From positions 1-52,856 of the forward strand of contig MU858280.1 in assembly GCA_033297075.1 (NCBI GenBank): 52,856 bases of DNA, given 5' to 3'. Each line of letters starts with the position of its first letter. Position 1 is the stretch's first letter. Positions 32,316 to 42,592 of the stretch are shown here, one piece after another. The stretch is from Rhypophila decipiens (taxonomy: Eukaryota; Ascomycota; Sordariomycetes; Sordariales; Naviculisporaceae). The notes beneath the pieces were generated by a model. It did no database searches and had not been told where the DNA came from. It saw nothing but the letters and a program-made list of their open reading frames with translations. Position numbers and translations under genes: made by a program.

Positions 32316-32404
32316 CTTGACGGATGGACTGGGAGGAATGGAGGAATGGAGTTGAAGTGGTGATGAGGCTGACGAGTGATGAACTTTAGGATGCCTTCCT
32401 GGGG

Positions 32405-32414
32405 TATTTATAAA
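32405..32414 (-). promoter_or_regulatory. TATA box of the DUF1996-CBM1 gene
   Basis: TTTATAAATA on the minus strand lies about 90 bp upstream of the ATG at 32315. Confidence 0.55.
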
Positions 32415-33848
32415 GATTCACCATCGGGAGATGATGGACTTGCTCACAGCCAAAGAGCGGGCTTTCTCTAGTTCCAGACCATCGCGGACGGGGATCTGGT
32501 CGACAGGATCCCGCGGTCTGGCCGGGGTCCGTGGATCACGAACACGAACAATCATGTCCATCGAGGAGAAGGCGCTTCCAGGCGTTGTTCACCACAACAA
32601 GATGTTGAATTCCAGGTCAGAGCGTACGCTTCAGTACTACACTCATATGAGTTTGGTGTAGGGTACCAGGTTTGGTTGCCACGATGTAACCGCGTGGCGT
32701 GGTTGTGATATCCGGTTAAACCACAGCGTCGCACCCCCTAGCTTTTAGCCATCCTCCGAGCTCTGTTCCAAGGCTATGAACACACCTGGACCTATCAAAA
32801 GTCAGGTACGCTACTGACTTGCATATTTCCTGCTAGCAGAAACATGTGAATCCGGGGAACAAAACGCCTCCCCCAGGTTTCCCCACGTGGTGCAATACCA
32901 CTGCGGCTCTTTTACTGCCGAGCTGGGACGTCTGTCAGCGGCAGGCTTTTTCGCTACCGTGGCATTGGGCCACCTTTTGTTGTGTGGAAAACATGGCTAA
33001 CCTTCCAATTTCATCTCGGGGGTTTCCTTGCCGTTCGGAGGGAGGATGCCTTCTTGCCTGGTAGAGTTTAGTTGGCACGCTGTCCAGCCCGGTATGCGTT
33101 GACAGCTGCATGCCACTAGGCACGCTGTCCAGGAGCTCATAGGAGACTAGTGCGACGCTTTGGGATATCTTGAGGTCTGTTTTGGGCACATTGGTGGTCA
33201 TGGAAGTGTGACCACGGCAAGACTATTTTAGCCAGATTTGTTAGCACCGTGGAGACCGGGTTAATGGGACTCAGGAGGCCTTCTAGAAGCCTTGGAGAAC
33301 ATCCCAGACTGGTCTTTTGGGCGTCATTTGGAGACTGCAAACTATGGCTGAGCTTCTGACTGGTGGAAAAATTTGGAATCCGTTCTGCGAAGAGCACGCT
33401 GCCCAGGCTGGGGCGATTTTTGGGCGGCTGGTGATCGTTTCCGGACAGCTGAGAGTTGAGATGGAGTGACACCTAGCCTAGAACATTGAGTTGAGACATA
33501 AGACAATGCGATGGTGGAACAAGATATCATGTACGTAATAGGAAAGGGTGAAAGAACCTGGTCTCGTGTATTGACCAGATCACGTTTCTCGTAGAGTTGT
33601 TGAAGCCCGCATCCCTTTTAAAGCACCCTTGGACCATTACAGGTATTTCCTAACACCCTCGAGTAAGCTTCGGTCATTCTCATCCCTGATTCTCATCATG
33701 AGCAAAAGTGTAAGGCGTGATAAATTTTGCAGTGATGGCAAAGAACTCGGTCTTGCAAGGCAAGGGAGTAAGAGAAAGGGGCCTTACAAAGTGAAAGGGA
33801 CGAAGTCTTTCTCTGGTCATAACATACGTATACCAGTCAGGTCAGCGC
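32415..33848. other. 1.4-kb gene-free stretch
   Basis: No convincing gene. A short direct repeat GGCACGCTGTCCAG occurs at about 33073-33086 and 33120-33133. Open frames on both strands lack domain-like composition. Confidence 0.45.
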
Positions 33849-34433
33849 ATGGAGCCAAGTGTGGACATTCCACAGGCCCTCGAGATGCGCCCTCGGAGGC
33901 ATTTGCCTCCTTTTCCTTCAAGATCCACCAGAAACTCATCTCGCCCTTCTCTTCCCGCCTCCCGTCTGTACCATCACGCAGCCTATGCATCCGAGGAAGG
34001 CGAAGAGAATGTGGAAAGCACTGTAAGGAGCTTCTGTTAGTCTTGCCATCCCTATCATCAACTGGTGCCATGCATTGCCTCCACCTCTCTTCATCCTCTA
34101 TGACAGGCTCCTTGTCCATCAGATAACCTCACGCCAACTAACCCAGCCGAGCATGAGCCTATGAGGGAGCACAGTGTATCTTTGGAGCCGTCTGAGGCCT
34201 CTCAGAGGTGCAGCCCACCAATTACGGACTGGGATACAACCTCTCTTTCGTTCTCCCGGTCCAGTTCGGTTTCCCAGTCCGCACATCCAACATTCGGCCC
34301 ACAACCGAGCAAATCCACTTCCACAGATCATGCATCCATCATCATAACGAAGAGAAAAAGGCAAATGAACTCACCCACAAATAACCCCAAACAGCCCAAC
34401 CAACCTCCCCATGCCCGCCCATTTCCACCCTAA
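33849..34433 (+). CDS. Possible small Ser/Pro-rich protein
   Basis: A tentative two-exon model, 33849-34022 and 34152-34433, gives 151 residues; the donor is GTAAGG, the branch ACTAAC and the acceptor GAG. The product is a disordered Ser/Thr/Pro/Arg-rich chain with no recognised domain. Its last 63 bp overlap the 3' end of the four-TM gene on the other strand, which weakens the model. It could equally be intergenic sequence. Confidence 0.3.
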
Positions 34434-35000
34434 CTCGTCCTCCGTCTTCCCATCCATCCCATCCGTACTATAGGTATAGACCCTAATAACACCCAAAACA
34501 CCCATAATCCCAACACCCACATCAGCAAGGACCATAAAGGTTATCCACCACAACCCGTACTTCTTGCACGTCGATAAAATCACAGCACTGAGATCCAAGG
34601 CAAGCGCCACTCCAACTGTTGCAACCGACAGTTCATATCTCGACGTCGGGAAATTCCTGGTAGGCTGCCATTTGACTAGGAAGAAACAGCCGAACCCCAT
34701 TGCGCCGACTTCAAGGACCGCGAGCAGGGCGCGCGCGAGTTGTGTCACCCAGCTTGGGAACGGAGATTTGAAACCGGCATTGGAGCCTCTTGTTTGCGTG
34801 GAGCGGGACTCGAATTGTTGGGATTGGGCTTCGGTGTCTCGTATGGGGGAATATGCTTGGATCGGTGATTGGATTGGTGATCGATGGGCGTAGTGAGATC
34901 CAGAGTTTTGTAATGGTTCTTGTTGGAATACGCCTCCTCTGCTTGAGCTTCTTCCTCCGCCGCTGTCTCCTCGTGGATAATACCTTTGCGGGTATACCAT
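34371..35000 (-). CDS. Four-TM membrane protein (MARVEL-like topology)
   Basis: 209 residues from ATG at 35000. A disordered N-terminal region of about 75 residues is followed by four hydrophobic helices: LARALLAVLEVGAMGFGCFF, LSVATVGVALALDLSAVIL, WWITFMVLADVGVGIMGVLG and GMGRLVGLFGVICG. This topology and size match small fungal membrane proteins of MARVEL type, but the sequence match is not strong. A GTGAGT just at the 3' end of the frame could be a donor, so the real C-terminus may lie in a further exon that I could not define. Function unknown. Confidence 0.6.
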   Translation of the reverse strand: MVYPQRYYPRGDSGGGRSSSRGGVFQQEPLQNSGSHYAHRSPIQSPIQAYSPIRDTEAQSQQFESRSTQTRGSNAGFKSPFPSWVTQLARALLAVLEVGAMGFGCFFLVKWQPTRNFPTSRYELSVATVGVALALDLSAVILSTCKKYGLWWITFMVLADVGVGIMGVLGVIRVYTYSTDGMDGKTEDELGWKWAGMGRLVGLFGVICG

Positions 35001-35433
35001 CGCTTGCTTGGTCGTTGGTTGACCCAACTGATTTGGACTCGGAGCTCTCTGTCACGCGGTGCTGAGTTCGGATCGTGGAGTTCTTTGGGCGGTCGGGTTT
35101 GAACTTATCGGGTAAAAGTGAGTCGTACTAGTTGATCAGTTGTGTCTATCAGTAATGCGTGAACCGACTGCGCTATCTGGACGGTGAAGAGGTTTGTTGC
35201 TTGAAGTTTCTTCACCGCCCGTCGACAATTTGACGAGAGAAGACAACCAAGCCCAACAACTCGGGCCATCGAGCTATCATGTAATAAAACACCTCAAGCG
35301 ACCGACAAGATCGCCAAACCCGCACGGATACCTCGCCAAGTATCGAATTCATCGCTCCATCGATTGTCGATACCCGACTGGGTTTAATCTCGACTGTCAT
35401 CTTGGAATTTCAACGCATGGGCCTTAAGCGGTA

Positions 35434-35610
35434 CCGTATCTACTAGGAAAGGAGAAAATTGGTCTAGAGCTAAGGTAGGCCTAGCTACTGGCTGAAGGAG
35501 GCTAAGTGCACGGGAATGGTGGGCCTGCTCGGTTCCTCGCCCGCAAATTCTTGTAGCACACTAGGCCTACTTGGCTCTAGACCATCTTTCTCCTATCTTA
35601 GTAGATACGG
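35434..35610. mobile_element. 177-bp MITE flanked by TA
   Basis: The ends are CCGTATCTACTA and its reverse complement. Imperfect inverted repeats extend about 50 bp inward (including AGGAGAAA, GGTCTAGAGC and TAGGCCTAG). TA dinucleotides flank both sides (35432-35433 and 35611-35612), fitting a Tc1/mariner-type target duplication. There is no coding capacity; the RNA or single strand would fold into one long hairpin. Confidence 0.8.
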
Positions 35611-35669
35611 TATGCGGACTGTCTGAGAGCATGTCACCAAGTCCACGACGCAGCTAGTCCGAATTCTCA

Positions 35670-36101
35670 CTAACTCGCTTCGTCGTCCCAATGATTCACT
35701 GATCCGGTGGTCTTGGCCCGTGGAGCCGAATGAGCCGATGGCACCATTGGTGACATTTTGTGGCGGGGAAGCGCATTGGCGATCGGATTGTTTCGAGACG
35801 AAGCTCCAGATGAGGGGGAGGTCTCGTCAATGTTAAATCCTGGGGATGAATATCCCGGGGCTACGGTTTCGTAACGGTCGTGGTGAGCTGATGGAATATT
35901 CGTGTTGAGCCGTGCCAAAGAACGGTTCGTTTTGTTGTGTTTGTAGTGCTGGAAGACACAAAGTGGAGCGACGTTTGTTTCTCTCTCACAGAACATCCGT
36001 AAATAGCCGAGCAAGTGAGTATGCAAATAACGGGACCCTCCAGCAGGCAAGTAAAGCTTGGCATAGATTCTCCTCTCGGTTAGGTACCGAGTTCGATACA
36101 T
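35670..36101 (-). pseudogene. Possible remnant of a membrane-protein C-terminal tail
   Basis: A minus-strand frame whose C-terminal half (SAHHDRYETVAPGYSSPGFN, ending SVNHWDDEAS) looks like a natural cytoplasmic tail of a fungal multi-pass protein. The upstream part does not look like membrane helices, and no complete gene can be built. It is listed as a fragment only. Confidence 0.25.
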
Positions 36102-36113
36102 GCATGGATTCAC

Positions 36114-36624
36114 GGGGTGTCGTCTTTTTGCGATTGACGACTTCTCATCCTCGTCATTTGCTCGCTTCTAGAATATTGGCGCTAATGTTCGCATTTGAGC
36201 CTCGCAGATGCAGTCAAGACTTGGAATAAGGCATATAAAGTTCCCTACCTAGGTGTTTTAAACTTCCCACCTACGCGTGAGAGGGATTGTAATAATGCGC
36301 TGAGTGAGATCGACATATACATATATCAAGATTAATAAATGCCTCGAGGCTTGGAGGCAGACTTGGGAGCAATGATCATCATCGATAACCCACCTTGAAC
36401 CCTAACCCTCATTCGACCCCAACAAATATCGCCTTCCCTGATCAAGAGTAGCGCTATTCTGCGGCTGAAAGTCTCCCTCGGCCTCAGGCAGTCACAACCA
36501 GCTTCGGACCTTGTCCAGGATGAAGAAATATCATTATCATACCATTTCACCATAGTTCATCAACTCAACTTGATAAGCAAATCTGCATGTACCTACCTCA
36601 TGAACAAGATCTCATTACTGACGC
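36114..36624. other. Gene-free stretch
   Basis: The 3' flank of the receptor-like gene. Nothing recognisable. Confidence 0.35.
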
Positions 36625-37739
36625 CTAATAATTCCTCCTCCCCACCTGCTCAGCACTCCCCAGCTCCGCAGCGTGCACAACCGCAAACGGCTGCGGCGAC
36701 TGCCATCCCCTTTGACCTTCCTGATGAGGCAGCTTGTCAACCACAAACGGCTGCGACTGCCAACCTTGCGGGGACTTGTAAATCCCGCCGCCGCCGCTGC
36801 TGCCCCTCGTATTATTATTTTCCAGAACACTTGGTGCCTTCCTTCCCCGCTTCCGACGGACAAGCCAAATCCCTAACAAGACGGCAGCAATTGCCACGAC
36901 TCCGCCAGCGCCTAATCCCGCGCCTAGGCCGATTGCCAGTGTGTTGTTGTTGTTACTATTTTGTGATGTCTCGGGCAAGGCAGTGGATGTCGGGGCCCCC
37001 GGTTGAGCTCGATGTATCCCTTGCCAGCGATCCAGATCCCGCCGGCGATGATATAGTCGTACCCAAGGCAGACGATGTCGTACCGCCGGACGCGGTAGTA
37101 CTACTTGTTGAAGAAGTAGAAGAAGAAGTGTCTGGCTCCCAGGCGATCCCAGTCGCGGGAATGACAGTCAAGGTCGTGGCCAGGTCCATGGAAAATAAAT
37201 AGGGGGAGTCCCAGCCGCAGCAGCCCGAATAAAAGGCGCTCTCGTAGTCGACTTCGCAGCAGTGGTTGGAGTTGCCGAAGCACTGCGATATGTAGGCCGT
37301 GCCCGAGGGGTTGGCTTGACGCTTTTATCAGCAAAAAAGGTGAAAGTGGGTATTTGTTCTTCAGGATAGTTACGAACCATCGTCGCATAATATGGACAGG
37401 AGCTGCTTTCCCCTGTTTGGTACCGCCAACGAAACAAAAATGTCAGCAATGTTCCAGACTCCACTACATAAAATGCCACCAGTTGTCCCATTACATACAA
37501 CTCTCATCGGTGCAACTCCCCCGTTGGTACCGGATCCGGGTATTCGCCTGGTCCCCGGGCGCCCGGCAGAGCCCGTTGCTCATGCATGCGTGACCCTTTG
37601 CACAGCACATGCTGTCTTCTTCGTCGGGAAAGCATGGAAAGTCGTCTGGATGAGAGCCGCTCTGGTCTTTGAAGACGCATTGCTTGCTGCGCGCGGTGCG
37701 CTTGGTGAGGTTGTTGTTGGGTTCCGTCGGGTCGTCCAT
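36625..37739 (-). pseudogene. Cys-rich single-pass receptor-like gene with a frameshift
   Basis: Exons 37739-37499, 37412-37374 and 37314 onward. The ectodomain follows a common fungal pattern: CCAKGHACMSNGLCR, RGSCTDES joined by splicing to WESSSCPYY, then NPSGTAYISQC and NHCCE...CCGW. A Ser/Thr stalk follows. The reading frame then ends at 36956, whereas the membrane helix (LAIGLGAGLGAGGVVAIAAV), basic stop-transfer RRKRGRK and tail lie in the next frame. The break maps to a five-G run (36996-37000, minus strand); one G fewer would join the two frames. No signal peptide precedes MDDPTEPNN, so the 5' end may be damaged too. It is either a true pseudogene or a homopolymer sequencing error. 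Confidence 0.7.
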
Positions 37740-38278
37740 GCTTCTGGTAGGTAGGTAGACATGGTATGGAGTGAGAAACGAGGTGAGCTTTGAAATGAGA
37801 GAAACGACAATGACGTTGATACCTCACGTTTATTCACTCTTCAACGGTTTTTTTGGCCTTGGACCCTTGGTGCATGCAGGGCTCATACTCAGCTTCTCAG
37901 CTAATGCAAGCCATCGGAGGTGCAAATTGGCGATTATGGGCGTTAATTCCTCACCGATTTCCTTATTACAGCCAGGTGCGCAGAGAATTGAAGGTGATAA
38001 ACGCAGCCAAGGCTGGTGCCTATCAGCCACCACCTAGGGAGACTAGTATGTATGTACGCTCATCACCTGCAGCTATCAACAATACATCTGCGCCCGAGTC
38101 ACGAGCAAAAGAGCCTCAAAGCACGCAATATCATGTAGTCTATAAATATCAGACGACAAATAACGCCCCCAACAACAAAACTCCAATCTCTTCCTAAAAT
38201 ACACACTCAACAAGTTCAGCCACAGAGCCCTTGTCCTAATATGGCCCAAGATCCATTGTTATGCCCGTAAGCTTATTC
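37740..38278. other. Intergenic region
   Basis: 540 bp with no gene recognised. It contains no in-frame signal peptide exon for the preceding gene that I could find. Confidence 0.4.
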
Positions 38279-38825
38279 TCAAAACTCGGTGATATAAAAC
38301 TCCTTGGGCCCAGTGTACGCAACGTCGTTATCAAACGGATTCGGCTCGTCGTTCAGCCACACGGTAATATCCTTGGCAGGCACGGTATAGTTGCCCGTGA
38401 TGTTGTTGATGGACACTTGAAAGAGTGCGTCGCCGCTGGGATCGACCGGGTCCGAGAAGGTCCACTTGACGGCATCGTTGTCGCATGTCCCGTTCCAGAC
38501 GAGAGCCAGCCAGGTGGCGCCCGAGAAGCCCGCGTCGACGTAGGCGGTGCAGTGGGCCGGTTTTGGTGTTGCCATGCGAGGACCTGCGACGTCGAATTCG
38601 TACCTGGAATGGAAGGAGTTTTTGGGTTAGTGCGAGCTGTTGTAAGTTGACCGTGGAAAGTGCGACGGGGACTTACCTGCAGTATCCCGACATGTGGCCT
38701 TTGGCAGCGCTAAAGTTTGTGATGTGATATTTGAGGTGCGCTGGAGGTGGGCAGGCTTTACCCTCGTCCGTTGGAGCGGCGGTGGTCAGACCGGCGAAAA
38801 GAAGGACGGCTGAGGTGATTTTCAT
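38279..38825 (-). CDS. Small secreted protein
   Basis: Exons 38825-38677 and 38603-38279 give 157 residues; the 73-nt intron has a GTAAGT donor and is closed by TTCCAG. The signal peptide is ITSAVLLFAGLTTA followed by APTDEG. The mature protein (about 140 residues) is beta-rich with six Cys, and includes YHITNFSAAKGHMSGYC, TAYVDAGFSGATWLALVWNG and DITVWLNDEPNPFDNDVAY. I do not recognise a named family; it resembles small secreted beta-sandwich proteins of ascomycetes. It is probably extracellular. Confidence 0.82.
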
Positions 38826-39995
38826 GATTGCAAATTTCTGATGGCAGTGTTTTCTAGCGCAGTTGTTGCCTTTGAGATGAAGATGCTGAATGAATGTCTG
38901 CGTAAACGGATGGGTATGCCTGTGGTTCTCGTTTCGTGCTTTTATGTTCAATCATGATCTCGTCGCTTCAGGTGGTGATTTTCATGATGTGACTGGGAAT
39001 GCTACCCAAGTGCCGCTGACCCGGGACAAGCTGACAGCGATCGACGGATCGGCATCATATGAGGCTTGTGTGACGAAACTCGTGTTCAAGTCCGAGCTTA
39101 TACGTTGATCAAGTTATAGTGGAAAGAGGCGCAGGAAGATTTGGCTGAGAAGTCGACGAGTCGTACCGAGTCCCATAGCAAGGCCATCTATGGATACATC
39201 GTGATTGGTTGTCTTCTTTTGTGGGCTGGACCTATGTATAGGTGACTCTAACGTTATATTCGAAGAGCGCTTTGATGCCGTGCCGCGCTGCTTACAATGG
39301 CAACTGGGTTGAAAAACAGTCAGTTCAAGGTTTCAAAGCCTAGTTTTCTATACGTACATGTATACACGTGAGCTAAAAGGACTAAACGTAACGGAGTGTA
39401 AGCGGTTGCAAGCAATTAAAGCGAGAGCAAGTACCTAATTAAATCAAGGGCAAATAGTTGAACGCGGCATGGTTGCGGAGCGAAAAGGTGAAGGTCATAG
39501 TTAAGGTCATTTAGCCATACATAAAAAGGCCTTTTGTTGGGAGGCGGGTGAAATTGTCGAAAGATTGTAGGGTTAGGGTTGTGCGTGGGGGTAACTCCTT
39601 GCAGCTGACAAGTGATGTTCATGATGGTTCACGTTGCGGAAGTGTCGCGTGTCGCGGAATCGCCCTTCCTTTTTGGTGATTGCCAAGCGTCCTTTCCCGT
39701 TCAAGAACGACTAATTTTTATTTGGGTCGCTAGCGTCCCAGGTTGGTAGGAAATTGCTGGGTCGGTGGGGATGGCTTTGAAATGAGACAGTCTTCCTTCC
39801 CTGATACGTTCAGCTCACACTCCCGTGACAATTAGCGCATGACACCCATGCAAACAACATTCTTCAACTTCAATCGAATGTCAAACCTCTTCAAGACGAT
39901 ATGCACGACAAACAAGCGCGACAACACGCGGTTTCTCCTTATTCGTCCATACAGTACCAATCAGTTAAAGGAGACAAGCTAGAGAACACTGCAGA
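38826..39995. other. 1.2-kb gene-free stretch
   Basis: The promoter of the small secreted protein lies at its left edge. No gene or RNA was recognised. Confidence 0.45.
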
Positions 39996-41290
39996 ATGCC
40001 ACCAAAAAGAAAAGCTGCTGCGGGTACGGCTCGAAGAGGCCCAGGCCGGCCACCTTAAGCGATCAAAACGGAATCATCCACGGACGTCACAGACTCTGTG
40101 ACACCCAAAGAGGAACCAGACGCAGAGGATGTCAGCATTGACGCCGTACCGAGAGTATTTCAGCTCCCACCCGGAGCTCGAGGACTGCGTTTCTCCCGCT
40201 GGGCAGAACCTGCAGAAGCTCAACACGACGCACCTGGTGACACGGCAGTTGACTCCAAGCCCTCCATCACAGTGGCCCAAGAAGTGGACATGACACAGCC
40301 AGAGCCGGCACAGCAAGAGCCGACACAGCCAGAGCCGCCACAGCCAGAGCCGACACTGCCGGAGCCGACACAGCAAGAGCCGACACAGCCAGAGCCGACA
40401 CAGTCATTGCCACCAATCCGGTCACCACCCCGCTCCTCGACGGAGGTGAAGGTGAAGGTGGAGGTGGACGAAGCACAGACAGAGCAACCACCACCACCGC
40501 CCTCAACGACGATAGATATCGCGCCCGACGGCGACCTCATTCTTGTGGTGGGCCCGGAGGCGGCCAGGTTCCGAGTCTACTCTCAAGTACTCAAAATATC
40601 TTCCAAGTACTTTACCCGGTTGCTGAGTCCGCCACTGCCGGACGAACTTCTCATGCGACACCTTGATGCCGATGCCATCAATGTTATTATGGAGGTTCTC
40701 CACCATCGCCGCGATATTGTGAGCGGCGGCCTGGACGCGAAACGGATCCTCCGCAGCGCCATCGCAGCTTACGAGATTGACTGCAAAGAGGCCATGTCTT
40801 TTAGTTTATACCAGTCGCTAATGACCACCCTTGACTACAAGAGTCTCAACTCGCCCCAGGCGTTTATGCTGCTCGAAACCAAGAGGGATACTCTGGCCTC
40901 AGTTCACACCTAATCATCAATCACCAGGGTCCCTACCTCGACCTCTGGCCTTTCAAGAGTGAGTACATCAAGCCCGACGTGGCGGTGCAGATTCTGAGTG
41001 AGTCCGTCCTGCATCCCAGTATCCACCCGCGATACTAGGAAGGAACATGACTGCTAACCATCGGATCTGGGGGATAGGAGCACTAGAGGACCGGCGCGAC
41101 AAGATCCGTAGACATCTTGTTCGAATGGCGTTGAACAAAGCCATACATCCCAAACTTCCATCGCCTGCCGACCTGCAGCAAGGAATGTGCATGGATTCAA
41201 AGCTCACGCGAGAAGTGGAAATCGCTTGTCCTCGGGTCGAAAGTGATAGAGAGGATAGTTGAAGATTCGGTACAGGCGCCCTCAATATAG
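39996..41290 (+). pseudogene. BTB/POZ-domain pseudogene
   Basis: ATG at 39996 starts MPPKRKAAAGTARRGPGRPP, a basic AT-hook-like leader, followed directly by an in-frame TAA (40056-40058). The same frame then continues with KTESSTDVTDSVTPKEEPDA. A PEPT/EPTQ repeat leads into a BTB domain: GDLILVVGPEAARFRVYSQV, SSKYFTRLLSP, VIMEVLHHRRDIV. The frame ends at 40911-40913, but the neighbouring frame continues with HLIINHQGPYLDLWPFKSEY. A later exon (from about 41078, after a GTGAGT intron) starts ALEDRRDKIRRHLVRMALN and shifts frame again before CSKECAWIQSSREKWKSLV. One nonsense and two frame breaks make function unlikely. Intact relatives are BTB proteins of unknown role in fungi. Confidence 0.75.
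40290..40410 (+). repeat. Coding repeat (CAGCCAGAGCCGACA type)
   Basis: About eight 12-15 bp units of CAGCCAGAGCCGACA and CAGCAAGAGCCGACA encode a QPEPT/QQEPT series within the BTB pseudogene. It is a slippage-prone region. Confidence 0.8.
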
Positions 41291-41904
41291 CTGGGACAAT
41301 CATGGAACCTGCCATAGCACCACACCCCCATTGCAAACGCCCGAGACCACACCAGTTACCAAATGGCGAAAGGTTCAACCAGATGGATCCACACATCTTG
41401 AAGAAGCGGGGATTCTGTGTTGGGCTGGTGATCCCGAGGAGAGACGACGGTGTATCTACCTAATAACACACCCCCGCGCCATTTCAACCAAGGTACTCGG
41501 GAGAGTTGTTCAAAGTTGTTTTATTCTGTGAGGAGTTGGAGTGGCCATCAGCTTTTATGTTGTTTTTATACCAATGTACTTTAGAGCCACACATGGATAT
41601 TTCAGGGACGCTGGACGTCGTTTGAATGTCAGAGGTTAAGCTATTACTTACCTGCCTTGTATTATGTAGTACTTTGTAACTAAAAACACGCGAATACCTA
41701 ACAACATCCATCCCTAACCTACAACTTTAGCTGTGACTGTGTTAATTCTCGGACTACGTGGTCGATCCATTTGAATCAGCATAGTCGCTGGGAGGGACCT
41801 CGAACCACTGCCGCAGCGAGACCTTAGTCTTCGTACCAGGCCTCGCACATGGAGAAAAAACGCCTCTGAGAACTTTGACAAAGAGGTAATACTCACCTCA
41901 CGGA
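41291..41904. other. Intergenic region
   Basis: AT-rich flank between two pseudogenes. I see no gene. Confidence 0.4.
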
Positions 41905-42330
41905 AGCCTTGCCGCGGACAGTTAAATGCTTATACGAGACTATGAACCTGTGAAAATCTTAGTAAATAAGTCAAGATGGTCTCACAAAGGCAGAATTACC
42001 AAGAGGTAAATGCATTTACGAGATTAGGAAAAGGCATATAAAAATCCGACTTGATACATTTACCTAGTCTCGCAGGGGCCTTATCTGCGACAGGTAAAGG
42101 CATAAAAGGGATTAAGGGGACGCATTTAATTGTCTCAACTGACGGGTTATACCGGTTTGAAAGAGGCCTTATCACAGAAGGTTGGAGGCATGTAAGAGAC
42201 TAAGGTGAGGCGTGTTAAAATGTTGATAAATACGTTGATTAGGTAAAGGCCTTGTCACTAATAGGCAAAGATATATAAAAGAAGTGCTCTGGGGACTTGT
42301 GGACTATAGGAGTATGTCTGACTTTGGATT
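41905..42330. repeat. Five diverged tandem copies of an 80-90 bp unit
   Basis: Units begin near 41905, 41986, 42076, 42163 and 42246 with AAGCCTTG/AAGGCAGA/GGCCTTATC-type starts. Each then carries GGTAAA-GGCAT-A-ACGAGATTA-like segments. Divergence is rich in transitions and the region is AT-rich. There is no coding potential. Confidence 0.6.
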
Positions 42331-42592
42331 TGTCAACTGAGGACTGCCGCATGGGCCAGCAAAAGCTAAAAGGAAAAGATTTTATTCAAGAATATAAAAG
42401 AAGAAGGGACGGTATTTGAGCAATATGGTAACAAATATCGATTTATAAGTCCAGAAGGCCTAAAAGCCGGTTTCTGGTGTACTAATAATGATCTTGTGCT
42501 TAGACTATCTAATGTTATGAAACTAGTAAGGGCAATATAAGGAAATGAGAAAAAAAAGAAAAAGATGGACGCAGGACTTGCACCTCCCCGCC

